DNA of 64,000 nt from contig JAZQSV010000014.1 in NCBI GenBank assembly GCA_045630265.1, positions 1-64,000 on the forward strand, written 5' to 3'. The stretch's first letter is position 1, and each line of letters begins with the position of its first letter. This document shows positions 23,969 through 32,087 of this stretch, piece by piece. The notes under the pieces were generated by a model. That model did not search any database. It worked only from the letters and a program-made list of their open reading frames with translations, and had not been told where the DNA came from. Source of the DNA: UMGS1279 sp045630265. Its GTDB lineage: Bacteria > Bacillota > Clostridia > Oscillospirales > Acutalibacteraceae. The translations under genes were made by a program, and so were the position numbers.

Positions 23969-24232
23969 ATGATAGTTGGAAAGGTTGTTGGCAGCGTTGT
24001 TGCTACACGAAAAAACGAAGGTCTTATCGGTAGCAAATTTATGATTGTTGAACCTAACTCAAATATGTCAAGCAGTGGCCGCATTGTTGCAGTAGATAAC
24101 GTAGGCGCCGGTATTGGTGAACTTGTCTTGGTTGCAACAGGTAGTGCAGCAAGGGTTGGTTGTGCAATGGAAAGCGCACCTGTAGATGCTGCAATTGTAG
24201 GTATTATTGATAATTCGATAGGACTTGAATAA
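23969..24232 (+). CDS. pduN: Microcompartment vertex protein BMC-P (EutN/CcmL/PduN type)
   Basis: This 87-residue protein forms pentamers that cap the vertices of the shell. The start MIVGKVVGSVVATRKNEGL, the middle AVDNVGAGIGELVLVATGSAAR (read in parts) and DAAIVGIIDNS are the family signatures. It is the only pentamer gene in the window. The RBS is GAAAGGGGCTTAGCGAC. The upstream 90 bases contain several ACTAAC repeats but no clear promoter. Confidence 0.95.
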   Translation: MIVGKVVGSVVATRKNEGLIGSKFMIVEPNSNMSSSGRIVAVDNVGAGIGELVLVATGSAARVGCAMESAPVDAAIVGIIDNSIGLE

Positions 24233-24237
24233 TAGTA

Positions 24238-25566
24238 ATGAACATAAATGAACTTAAATCAGTTTTGCAGTCGGCTGGTGTAGTTGGTGCCGGTGGTGCC
24301 GGTTTTCCAAGCTACGCTAAACTAAACGAAGCGGCTGATACCATTATTTTAAACTGTGCTGAATGTGAACCGCTTTTAAAGCTACATAGGCAGGTTATGC
24401 AAAAATACGCTTTTGAAATTATGTCTGCACTAGACAGTGTTTGTGATGCTGTTGGTGCAAAGCAGGCGATTATTGCAATTAAACCCTCCTATAAAAAGGC
24501 AGTTGAGTCGGTTAAAGCACAACTCAGAAATTTTAATAAGATAAAAATCGGCCTTTTGCCGGAGGTTTATCCTGCCGGTGATGAGGTTGTTACAATATAC
24601 GAAACAACGGGTCGTGTTGTAGGCCCCGGTAAGCTACCTATAACGGTAGGTGTTATTGTGTATAACGTTGAGACAATGCTTAACGCTTATAATGCAATTA
24701 AAAACGGCGAGGGTGTAACCCATAAGTATATTACCGTAACGGGTGAGGTTAAAAACCCCATAACGCTTAGAGTGCCACTCGGCATAACCATTGGTGAGGT
24801 TTTAAAGCTTGCCGGCGGCACTACTATAGAGGATTATGCTCTTATAAGCGGCGGACCAATGACAGGTATGTTTATAGGTGAGAGCGACGTTGTAACAAAG
24901 ACGACTAACGCTATTTTGGTAATGCCACCTGACCAGTACATTGTTAAAAAGCGTCAGACCAAGGATAGTATTTCCATAAAGCGCGCTATGTCGGCTTGTT
25001 GTCAGTGCAGAATGTGTACCGATTTGTGTCCCAGAAATCTGCTTGGACATCCTATTGAGCCATCTAAGTTTATGCGCTCAATGTCAAGCGGCGTTACGGC
25101 AGACGTAGAACCATATCTTGGCACCTTCTTCTGCTCTTCTTGCGGACTTTGTGAGATGTATTCCTGCTTCCAAGGACTTTCTCCGAGAACCCTTATTGCA
25201 TCGGTTAAGGGCGGACTTAGGAAAAACGGTATTGCTATTCCTCAGGTGGAGGGCGCTCCCGTCAAGGAAGAAAGACAGGGTAGGTACATTTTAAAGTCTC
25301 GTCTTACTGCAAGACTTGGTCTTACTAAGTATAATTTTCCCGCACCGCTTGATGAGAGCGAGTATATGCCCAAATCCGTACGCCTTATGCTTTCTCAGCA
25401 TATCGGCGCTCCTGCAAAAGCATGTGTTTCGGTAGGGGATAAAGTAGAAAAGGGTAGCTTGGTTGCTTCGGCGCCTGAGGGTGCACTGGGTGTAGCTATC
25501 CATACACCCATAAGCGGTAAAGTTAAGGAAGTAACCGATAAATATATCATTATAGCCGCAGTTTAA
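24238..25566 (+). CDS. pduS: PduS/RnfC-like electron-transfer protein
   Basis: This 442-residue flavin/Fe-S protein moves electrons between NADH and an acceptor across the shell. The N-terminal GVVGAGGAGFPSYAKL and CAECEPLL belong to the NADH/FMN-binding domain of RnfC and Nqo1. Two [4Fe-4S] motifs follow: CCQCRMCTDLCPRN (about 260) and CSSCGLCEMYSC (about 302). The C-terminal SLBB/lipoyl-like part has GDKVEKGSLVAS and HTPISGKV. In the B12-dependent Pdu system PduS is linked to cobalamin reduction; with no B12 enzyme here, NAD+ recycling is the likelier role. It partners with the PduT-like shell protein next to it. Confidence 0.9.
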   Translation: MNINELKSVLQSAGVVGAGGAGFPSYAKLNEAADTIILNCAECEPLLKLHRQVMQKYAFEIMSALDSVCDAVGAKQAIIAIKPSYKKAVESVKAQLRNFNKIKIGLLPEVYPAGDEVVTIYETTGRVVGPGKLPITVGVIVYNVETMLNAYNAIKNGEGVTHKYITVTGEVKNPITLRVPLGITIGEVLKLAGGTTIEDYALISGGPMTGMFIGESDVVTKTTNAILVMPPDQYIVKKRQTKDSISIKRAMSACCQCRMCTDLCPRNLLGHPIEPSKFMRSMSSGVTADVEPYLGTFFCSSCGLCEMYSCFQGLSPRTLIASVKGGLRKNGIAIPQVEGAPVKEERQGRYILKSRLTARLGLTKYNFPAPLDESEYMPKSVRLMLSQHIGAPAKACVSVGDKVEKGSLVASAPEGALGVAIHTPISGKVKEVTDKYIIIAAV

Positions 25567-25595
25567 ACTGTGAGTGAAAGGAATGTTAGCATAAA

Positions 25596-26144
25596 ATGGG
25601 CAAGGCAATAGGTATGGTAGAATTTACTACCGTTTCTGCCGGTATGACCGGTGCCGATACTATGATTAAAACCGCCGAGGTTGATGTAGTAGAATGTGCA
25701 ACAGTGTGCCCCGGTAAATATATTGTTATTATAAGCGGTGAGCTTAGTGCTGTTAAGGCATCGGTAGATGCTGCGAAAATTAAGGCCGATAGTAAGGTTA
25801 TTGATAGCTTTGTGCTTGGTAACCCGCATGATTCGCTCTTCTCCGCTATGTACGGTGCAACCGCACCCGAGGGCGTAGAGGCACTTGGTGTTATGGAAAC
25901 CTTTTCTGCTGCTACCGCTATTGTAGCGGCCGATGCAGCAGCTAAAACCGCTTTGGTTGATTTAATAGAACTTCGTCTTGCAAGGGGAATGTGCGGAAAA
26001 TCTTATCTGCTTCTTACAGGTAGCGTTTCTGCCGTTTCTGCAGCTATTGAACGTGCTGAAAGTGAAGCAGGAGATAGAGGAATGTTCCTTGACAGTTCTG
26101 TTATTCCGCGTCCCGACCAAAAGCTTTGGCAGAGCATACTCTAA
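25596..26144 (+). CDS. pduT: Microcompartment tandem-domain shell protein, PduT type
   Basis: This 182-residue BMC-T protein has two BMC domains: AIGMVEFTTVSAGMTGADTM (start) and EALGVMETFSAATAIVAADA (about 95). In the first pore loop, VCPGKY places a Cys at residue 38, the position of Cys38 that holds a [4Fe-4S] cluster at the centre of the PduT trimer. It may carry electrons across the shell together with the adjacent PduS. It lies between pduS and the regulator gene; the RBS is GAAAGGAATGTTAGCATAAA. Confidence 0.92.
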   Translation: MGKAIGMVEFTTVSAGMTGADTMIKTAEVDVVECATVCPGKYIVIISGELSAVKASVDAAKIKADSKVIDSFVLGNPHDSLFSAMYGATAPEGVEALGVMETFSAATAIVAADAAAKTALVDLIELRLARGMCGKSYLLLTGSVSAVSAAIERAESEAGDRGMFLDSSVIPRPDQKLWQSIL

Positions 26145-26167
26145 AATTTTTTTAAGGGGTTGTTTGT

Positions 26168-26938
26168 TTGTTAGCTATCGAGCGTAGAAATGCTATACTT
26201 TCCAAGCTTTCTATTGAGGGCAAGGTAGTAGTTAGCGACTTAAGTCAAGAGTTTTCGGTTACTGAGGAAACCATCCGAAGAGACCTTGAAAAGCTTGACC
26301 AAGAGGGTCTTGCAAAAAAGACCTACGGTGGCGCAGTTAAAAAGGAAAATTTTAATATAGATTTACCCTTCCACGTACGTCAGCAGGCAAACGTTGCCGA
26401 AAAGCAGTATATCGCCTCCCTTATTGCGGAGATGATTCACGATGGCGACTATATTATGCTGGACTCCAGCACAACTGCCTTGTACGTTATAAAAAATATC
26501 CTGGACAGAAAGAAAATTACTCTTATTACAAACTCTATTAAGATTTTGATAGAGCTTTGCAACAAGCCGGACTGGAATATTATTTCTACAGGCGGTGTAC
26601 TGAAAGAGGGCGGACTATCCTTAGTTGGTTATCAGGCCGAAAAAATGGTTTCGGACTATCACGTGGATTTGGCAGTTTGTTCTTGTAAAGGACTGCACGC
26701 TGATATGGGTGTTACCGATTCTAACGAGCGGGATAGCGAAATTAAAAAGGCATTTTTTGCCGCCGCAAACAAAAAGGTTTTGGCGGTTGATTCAACAAAG
26801 TTTGATAAAGCATCCTTTGTTAAGGTTTGCGGAATAAAAGAAGTTGACGTTATTGTTACTGATAAAAATCCCGGTGAAAACTGGAAAGAGAAGATTTCTT
26901 CTTTGGGTGCCACACTAAAATTCGAGGCACAGGAATAA
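26168..26938 (+). CDS. DeoR-family transcriptional regulator
   Basis: This 256-residue regulator has an N-terminal winged helix, ERRNAILSKLSIEGKVVVSD then EEFSVTEETIRRDLEKLDQ (DeoR signature, read with small gaps), and a C-terminal sugar-phosphate-sensing domain with LDSSTTALYVIKNIL and VDSTKFDKASFVKV. DeoR proteins usually repress sugar catabolic operons until a phosphorylated intermediate binds. Being inside the GRM locus, it probably controls it; fuculose-1-P, rhamnulose-1-P or DHAP are candidate effectors. The start is TTG at 26168 after AAGGGG. The candidate operators are the phased repeats before promoters 1 and 2. Confidence 0.9.
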   Translation: MLAIERRNAILSKLSIEGKVVVSDLSQEFSVTEETIRRDLEKLDQEGLAKKTYGGAVKKENFNIDLPFHVRQQANVAEKQYIASLIAEMIHDGDYIMLDSSTTALYVIKNILDRKKITLITNSIKILIELCNKPDWNIISTGGVLKEGGLSLVGYQAEKMVSDYHVDLAVCSCKGLHADMGVTDSNERDSEIKKAFFAAANKKVLAVDSTKFDKASFVKVCGIKEVDVIVTDKNPGENWKEKISSLGATLKFEAQE

Positions 26939-26956
26939 ACTTTGGAGGTTGGAGAA

Positions 26957-28417
26957 ATGGCTGAAGTAAGTAGGTCAGAGGTTGAACAGATAGTAAGAAT
27001 GGTTCTGAGCGGTCTTGAAACTACCGCGGCACCGTCTGAAAATAAAAAACTTTACACAAGTACCGAGTATAATGGCAGAAAGTTAATTGGTATTTATAGC
27101 GATATGAACGAAGCAATTGCCGCCGCAGGAGCGGGCTATAAAGCCGTTCGTGCTATGAGTGTTGAGCAAAGAGAAAAGATTATTACCGTTATTAGAGAGT
27201 TAACAAGAAAAGAAGCTCCCATAATGGCTGAAATCGGTGTTGCCGAAACAGGAATGGGTAGGGTTGACCACAAAACCGCAAAGCACAATTTGGTGGCCGA
27301 TAAGACCCCCGGCACCGAGGATATTGTCAGCGAAGCCAAAACAGGCGACAACGGTCTTACTTTGGTAGAAATGGCACCGTTTGGTGTTGTTGGCGCAATC
27401 ACCCCTAGTACCAACCCCAGTGAAACCGTTATTTGTAACAGCATTGGTATGATAGCCGCAGGAAATGGTGTTGTATTTAACCCACACCCCGGCGCAATTT
27501 GCACCTCTAACTATGCGGTTGACCTTGTAAACCGCGCTTCTAAAGCAGCGGGCGGTCCCAGTGTTTTGGTGGCTTCTATGGATAAACCTACTATGGATTC
27601 CGCAAAGATTATGCAAACCCACCCCGACATTAAGCTACTTGTTTGTACAGGTGGTCCCGGCGTTGTTCGTTCGGTACTTTCTTCGGGCAAAAAGGCAATC
27701 GGCGCGGGCGCAGGCAATCCCCCTGTTATAGTTGATGATACTGCTGATATTGTAAAGGCAGGTAAAGATATTATAGATGGCTGCACCTTTGATAATAATC
27801 TACCTTGTATTGCTGAAAAGGAAGTTTTCGTTTTCTCTAATGTAAAGGATAGACTTATAAGCGAAATGCAGAAAAACGGCGCTTACCTTATTTCTGCCGC
27901 TCAGGCCGATGCTTTGGCCAGTGTTGTTCTTGTAGATATGGAAGACAAGAAAACAGGTAAGATGAAGAAGGTTATTAACCGTAAATGTGTAGGCCGTGAT
28001 GCTAAGGTGCTTCTTCAGAAAATCGGTGTTACCGTAGATAGTAGCGTTCGCTGTATTATTTGCGAGACCGACTTTAACCACATTTTCGTTCAAGAAGAAC
28101 TTATGATGCCTATACTTCCTATCGTATCGGTTAAGGATATTGATGAAGCTATTACATTGGCAGTTAAGGCCGAGCACGGCAACCGCCACACCGCACATAT
28201 GCATTCTAAGAATATTGATAATCTTTCCCGTTTTGCGGCGGCAGTTGAAACAACCATTTTTGTTAAGAATGCACCTTCCTATGCGGGTATCGGCTTCGGT
28301 GGTGAGGGACATACAACCTTTACCATTGCAGGGCCTACCGGTGAGGGTATTACCTCTGCGCGCAGTTTTACCAGAAAGCGTCGTTGCGTAATGGCAGACA
28401 GTTTCCGTATTATTTAA
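26957..28417 (+). CDS. pduP: CoA-acylating propionaldehyde dehydrogenase
   Basis: This enzyme oxidises propionaldehyde with NAD+ and CoA to propionyl-CoA. The 486-residue protein starts with an amphipathic targeting helix (SRSEVEQIVRMVLSGLE) and a short linker. The aldehyde dehydrogenase core follows, with the catalytic Cys at residue 284 (NNLPCIAEKEV) and IVSVKDIDEA. The C-terminal GEGITSARSFTRKRRCV is typical of PduP/EutE. The start is ATG 26957 behind TTGGAGGTTGGAGAA; a TTG at 26942 would consume the RBS. Acetaldehyde activity is possible, but the pathway context favours propionaldehyde. Confidence 0.94.
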   Translation: MAEVSRSEVEQIVRMVLSGLETTAAPSENKKLYTSTEYNGRKLIGIYSDMNEAIAAAGAGYKAVRAMSVEQREKIITVIRELTRKEAPIMAEIGVAETGMGRVDHKTAKHNLVADKTPGTEDIVSEAKTGDNGLTLVEMAPFGVVGAITPSTNPSETVICNSIGMIAAGNGVVFNPHPGAICTSNYAVDLVNRASKAAGGPSVLVASMDKPTMDSAKIMQTHPDIKLLVCTGGPGVVRSVLSSGKKAIGAGAGNPPVIVDDTADIVKAGKDIIDGCTFDNNLPCIAEKEVFVFSNVKDRLISEMQKNGAYLISAAQADALASVVLVDMEDKKTGKMKKVINRKCVGRDAKVLLQKIGVTVDSSVRCIICETDFNHIFVQEELMMPILPIVSVKDIDEAITLAVKAEHGNRHTAHMHSKNIDNLSRFAAAVETTIFVKNAPSYAGIGFGGEGHTTFTIAGPTGEGITSARSFTRKRRCVMADSFRII

Positions 28418-28442
28418 AATTTTAGCAGAAAGAGTGTAGGTT

Positions 28443-29087
28443 ATGGATATAAATATTTCCGCCGTTGCTGAAGCCGTTATAAAGGCCATGGAACAAAGCG
28501 GCAATTTAACGTCTGAGGGCGACATTCCTGTTGGTATTTCCAACCGCCATATCCACTTATCCAAGGAGCACGTAGAGGTGCTTTTTGGTCAGGGCTATGA
28601 GCTTACTCCTTGTAAGGAATTGTCCCAGCCCGGTCAGTACGCTTGTAAAGAAGTACTAACCATTGTAGGCCCATCTCTTCGTCCTATTGAAAAGGTAAGG
28701 GTTTTGGGCCCCGTAAGGTCGGCCTCTCAAGTCGAAATTTCAAGGACTGATTCTTATCTTTTAAAGGTAAAACCCCCTGTTAGAGAAAGCGGTAAAATAG
28801 GCGGCTCTGCACCTATCACTATTATAGGTCCTAAGGGTGTTGTAACGCTAAAAGAGGGTTGCATTATTGCTAACCGCCACATTCATATGAGCTTGGAAGA
28901 CGGCGAAAGGTTTGGCGTTAAGGATAATGAGTACGTTGACATTGATGCATTTGGGGAGAGAAAAACAAGGTTTTTCGACGTTCAGGTTAGAGTTCATAAG
29001 GATTTCCGCCTTGAAATGCATCTTGATACCGACGATGCAAATGCGGCAGGTCTTGGAAACGGCTCAATGGTAAAAATCGTTAAGTAG
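28443..29087 (+). CDS. pduL: Phosphate propanoyltransferase PduL
   Basis: This enzyme converts propionyl-CoA to propionyl-phosphate and releases CoA inside the compartment. The 214-residue protein begins with a targeting helix (NISAVAEAVIKAMEQSG). The PduL double fold follows, with the zinc HxH motifs SNRHIHLS (about 36) and ANRHIHMS (about 145). LGPVRSASQVEISRTD is another hallmark. No propionate/acetate kinase gene is in the window, so ATP would be made by a kinase encoded elsewhere. It lies 25 bases after pduP. Confidence 0.95.
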   Translation: MDINISAVAEAVIKAMEQSGNLTSEGDIPVGISNRHIHLSKEHVEVLFGQGYELTPCKELSQPGQYACKEVLTIVGPSLRPIEKVRVLGPVRSASQVEISRTDSYLLKVKPPVRESGKIGGSAPITIIGPKGVVTLKEGCIIANRHIHMSLEDGERFGVKDNEYVDIDAFGERKTRFFDVQVRVHKDFRLEMHLDTDDANAAGLGNGSMVKIVK

Positions 29088-29113
29088 TTTGTGCGTAGTT
29101 AGGAAAAGTTTTT

Positions 29114-30247
29114 ATGAATAGATTTAAAATTCGCACCGAGGTGCGCTTTAATCAGAATGCACTTGATACGTTGAGGGAATTTAAGGGTAAATCTGCGGCA
29201 ATTATTACTGACAAGTTTATGGTGTCATCGGGAATAATTGATAAAATTACCTCGAAAATGGATGGCTATAAAAGTATCAGCATTTTTGATGGCATTACAC
29301 CCGACCCCACAACAAAGCTAATTGCCGAAGGTCTTAAATTTGTAACCGAAAGCGGTGCTGAGATAGTCATTGCTTTGGGCGGTGGCTCTGCGATTGATGC
29401 CGCAAAGGCAATTGTGCTTATGGCCGAGCGTTCAGGCATGGGAAATATTATTTTAATTGCCATTCCTACAACCAGCGGTACCGGCTCTGAGGTTACAAAG
29501 TTTGCAGTTGTTACCGACACGGAAGAGGGCAGAAAATTCCCTCTAGTGGATGAGGAGTTAATTCCCGACCTTGCAATTTTAGACCCCGAGCTTGTTGCAT
29601 CTGTGCCCCCGTCGGTTACTGCAGATACGGGTATGGATGTTATTACCCACGCCTTTGAGGCGCTTGTTTCAACACAGAATAATGATGCATCAGATGCTTT
29701 GGCTGAAAAGTCGCTTCTACTTGCATTTAAATATTTGCCCTTCGCATTTAAAAACGGTGATGATACCGTAGCAAGAGAAAAAATGCACAGTGCATCCTGC
29801 CTTGCAGGTATGGCTTTTAATGAGGTGGGACTTGGTATTAACCACAGTATTGCCCACGCTTTGGGCGCAAAATTCCATATTCCTCACGGAAGAGCAAATG
29901 CAATACTTCTTCCTCACGTTATAAGGCATAATGCCCATCTCCGCGCTTGTTTTGGTAATGAGCCAACAGAGGCGGCCGTAAGGTACGCCGATATTTCGAG
30001 AAAGCTGGGCCTCCCGCACGATACAGTTCGTATTGCGGTTGAAAGCTTAATTGAAGAAATTAAATATATGCTTCGTCGTATGGAAATTCCGGCAACCCTT
30101 TGGGAGGCAGGAATTTCAAGGGAAGAGTTTGAAAGGGAAAAGGAAGATATTATTACCTCTGCCCTTGAGGATGCTTGCACGGCAACTAACCCAAGAGAAG
30201 TAACAAGAGAAACTATTGAGCTGGTGCTTAGTAAAATTACTCCGTAA
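29114..30247 (+). CDS. pduQ: Iron-dependent alcohol dehydrogenase, PduQ/FucO-like
   Basis: This 377-residue group III alcohol dehydrogenase reduces propionaldehyde to 1-propanol (PduQ) or lactaldehyde to 1,2-propanediol (FucO). Signatures are ALGGGSAIDAAKAI (nucleotide loop, about 92), PTTSGTGSEVTKF, and the metal His/Asp residues in TADTGMDVITHAFEAL, GINHSIAHALGAKFHIPHG and HNAHLR. It has no encapsulation peptide, unlike the zinc-type dehydrogenase of the same locus. It is the last GRM gene and is followed by a strong terminator. Confidence 0.9.
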   Translation: MNRFKIRTEVRFNQNALDTLREFKGKSAAIITDKFMVSSGIIDKITSKMDGYKSISIFDGITPDPTTKLIAEGLKFVTESGAEIVIALGGGSAIDAAKAIVLMAERSGMGNIILIAIPTTSGTGSEVTKFAVVTDTEEGRKFPLVDEELIPDLAILDPELVASVPPSVTADTGMDVITHAFEALVSTQNNDASDALAEKSLLLAFKYLPFAFKNGDDTVAREKMHSASCLAGMAFNEVGLGINHSIAHALGAKFHIPHGRANAILLPHVIRHNAHLRACFGNEPTEAAVRYADISRKLGLPHDTVRIAVESLIEEIKYMLRRMEIPATLWEAGISREEFEREKEDIITSALEDACTATNPREVTRETIELVLSKITP

Positions 30248-30251
30248 CATA

Positions 30252-30290
30252 AAACAAACGGTGGGCTTTTATACCCACCGTTTGTTTTTT
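30252..30290. terminator. Bidirectional terminator ending the GRM locus
   Basis: AAACAAACGGTGGG (30252-30265) pairs perfectly with CCCACCGTTTGTTT (30274-30287), and T-runs are present on both sides. It also terminates the convergent sigE transcript. Confidence 0.92.
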
Positions 30291-30294
30291 CTGT

Positions 30295-31023
30295 TTATGA
30301 TACTGCTTTTTCTATAGATTTTTTTAGTTTTTCAAGTATTCTTTTTTCAAGGCGGGAAATGTAGGACTGTGAGATACCCAGGCAGTCGGCTATTTGTTTT
30401 TGGGTATATTCCTCGTAGCCAAACATACCAAACCGCATTTCCATTATTTGTCTTTCTCTTGGCGGTAGAGCCATAACAAGTCCTTTTAAAATATTGTGCT
30501 CATCCTCGGTTTCAAGGGCACGACAAATTTCGTCACCCTCGGTGCCAAGCACGTCGCCAAGCAGTAGTTCGTTTCCGTCCCAGTCAACGTTAAGCGGCTC
30601 GTCTAGGGAGATTTCGCTTTTAAGGTTGGTGGTTTTTCTAAGGTACATTAGTATTTCATTCTCAATACAGCGGGAAGCGTAGGTGGCAAGCTTTATTCCT
30701 CTGTCGGGGCAAAAGGTGCCAACAGCCTTAATAAGACCAATGGTGCCAATAGAAATCAAATCTTCAATTCCCGCACCTTTTGTTTCAAACTTTTTCGCTA
30801 TATAAACAACAAGTCGAAGATTGTGGGTAATAAGCTTACTTTTTACCTCCTCAGGTTCGCTTTCTATTCTGCTAAAAAGTTCTTCCTCCTCGGCAGTGGT
30901 CAGTGGTTCGGGCAAAATATCTGGCCCGTTTATGTAGTGTACGGGTTGATGGAAAAAGAGAAGATTCTTTAAAAAATGTAGCAAACGCTCGTACGTTTCT
31001 TTAGCGAAAATCATAATGCTCAT
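30295..31023 (-). CDS. sigE: RNA polymerase sporulation sigma factor pro-sigma-E
   Basis: Sigma-E directs early mother-cell gene expression in sporulation. The 242-residue protein has a pro-sequence with a membrane-associating stretch (ERLLHFLKNLLFFHQPVHYI) followed by INGPDILPEPLT, which resembles the SpoIIGA cleavage zone of Bacillus. Sigma region 2 shows LRLVVYIAKKFE, GIEDLISIGTIGLIKAV and LATYASRCIENEILMYLR. Region 4 ends in KQIADCLGISQSYISRLEKR. The start is the ATG ending at 31023, placed by the AAAGGA upstream. It is transcribed after spoIIGA with a 23-base gap. Confidence 0.96.
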   Translation of the reverse strand: MSIMIFAKETYERLLHFLKNLLFFHQPVHYINGPDILPEPLTTAEEEELFSRIESEPEEVKSKLITHNLRLVVYIAKKFETKGAGIEDLISIGTIGLIKAVGTFCPDRGIKLATYASRCIENEILMYLRKTTNLKSEISLDEPLNVDWDGNELLLGDVLGTEGDEICRALETEDEHNILKGLVMALPPRERQIMEMRFGMFGYEEYTQKQIADCLGISQSYISRLEKRILEKLKKSIEKAVS

Positions 31024-31046
31024 TATCAATTTTCCTTTCATAAATT

Positions 31047-31898
31047 TTATGTTAGCACATCAGGGTTTATAATGGCTTTATAGTCGTCGCCAAGCTTTTG
31101 TTCACTAATAGCTATAAGCACGTTTGAAATTTGCCTTTTTTCGTTTTCTAACTTTAGATAAACGCTTTTTGGTCTAAAGGCGGGAATAAGCCCGTTACCA
31201 CCCACCGTTTTGTAGGGTAGCAATCTAAAACCTGAGTTTTTTGGTATGTTTCCCGCCAGTATACTGTCGTGGGTTGGTAAAACAGCAAGCAGTTCTTTTG
31301 CCGCTAAGCTTTCAATAATAATTACGGGGCAGCCCGTAATATTGTCGGTAAGGGAGTTGCCGGTATCGGTCAGCGCTATAATGCTTGTAGCCCCAAAATC
31401 AGTTTCTATAATTAGTGTTACCCTTTTAGCGTTGACTCCCTGTCTTCTTGCAAAAAAGCGTATAAGTGAAATTACAAGGTAACAAATAAGGGTAGACAGT
31501 AGCAGTATAATGGGAGAAATATCAAGATATACAATGCCGTTTTGAATGCTTAAATTGTCCGGTTTTAGTACGCTCCATATAAATAGCATTAGTCCACCGT
31601 AAAGAAAGGAAGCAATAAAAAATACCGCCACACGCCTTAGTAGTCCTCTTAAACTGTCAAAGCCAAAGCAAATAAGTACCGTTACGGCCGATACAATCAA
31701 TTTTAAAAGATTTTCGGCAAATATGTTCATTTGCGGCAGGAATATGTAAAGGGAAAATGCAGCCCCAACAAGCGAGGCAAGTATAATACGGTAAAGGCGG
31801 TAGCCGTCCTTACATATTTTAGAGGTAAGGGAAAGAATGAAAAAATTAACAAAGGTATTAAGAAAAATTAAAACGTCAGCATAAACAGTCAAGCGCAT
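31047..31898 (-). CDS. spoIIGA: Sigma-E processing peptidase SpoIIGA
   Basis: This membrane-embedded aspartic protease removes the sigma-E pro-sequence in response to a forespore signal. The ~283-residue protein has five hydrophobic helices in its first half (YADVLIFLNTFVNFFILSL at the start). The cytoplasmic half carries the catalytic motif ALTDTGNSLTD and LLPYKTVGGNGLIPAF. A GTG at 31901 directly precedes the ATG I chose; AAGG just upstream is a weak RBS for either. It is the first gene of the spoIIG operon, with sigE next. Confidence 0.94.
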   Translation of the reverse strand: MRLTVYADVLIFLNTFVNFFILSLTSKICKDGYRLYRIILASLVGAAFSLYIFLPQMNIFAENLLKLIVSAVTVLICFGFDSLRGLLRRVAVFFIASFLYGGLMLFIWSVLKPDNLSIQNGIVYLDISPIILLLSTLICYLVISLIRFFARRQGVNAKRVTLIIETDFGATSIIALTDTGNSLTDNITGCPVIIIESLAAKELLAVLPTHDSILAGNIPKNSGFRLLPYKTVGGNGLIPAFRPKSVYLKLENEKRQISNVLIAISEQKLGDDYKAIINPDVLT

Positions 31899-31949
31899 CA
31901 CCTTAGTATTTTTATTTGCCTTTCAACATCCCCTTGCTAAACTATATTC

Positions 31950-31983
31950 ATTATAAAATAAGGTGCTTAAAAATAATGTCGCA
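31950..31983 (-). promoter_or_regulatory. spoIIG promoter with probable Spo0A box
   Basis: On the minus strand, GCGACA (31977-31982) is followed by 21 bases and TATAAT (31950-31955). The unusually long spacer and the motif TGTCGCA at 31977-31983 (one mismatch to the Spo0A box TGTCGAA) match the known Spo0A-activated spoIIG promoter design in Bacillus. Confidence 0.6.
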
Positions 31984-32087
31984 TAAGGGCGCTCATAAAA
32001 TTTTATTTTCTCCATTTGTGGACTTTTAAAGAAATATATGTTAATATAGTTTTGTTAGACAGAAACACTTATGTTTTGGTGAGAGCT

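Noticed and set aside
30295..31898. sigE-spoIIGA as part of the microcompartment locus
   Set aside because: They are on the opposite strand, separated by a strong bidirectional terminator, and are well-known sporulation genes with their own Spo0A-type promoter.
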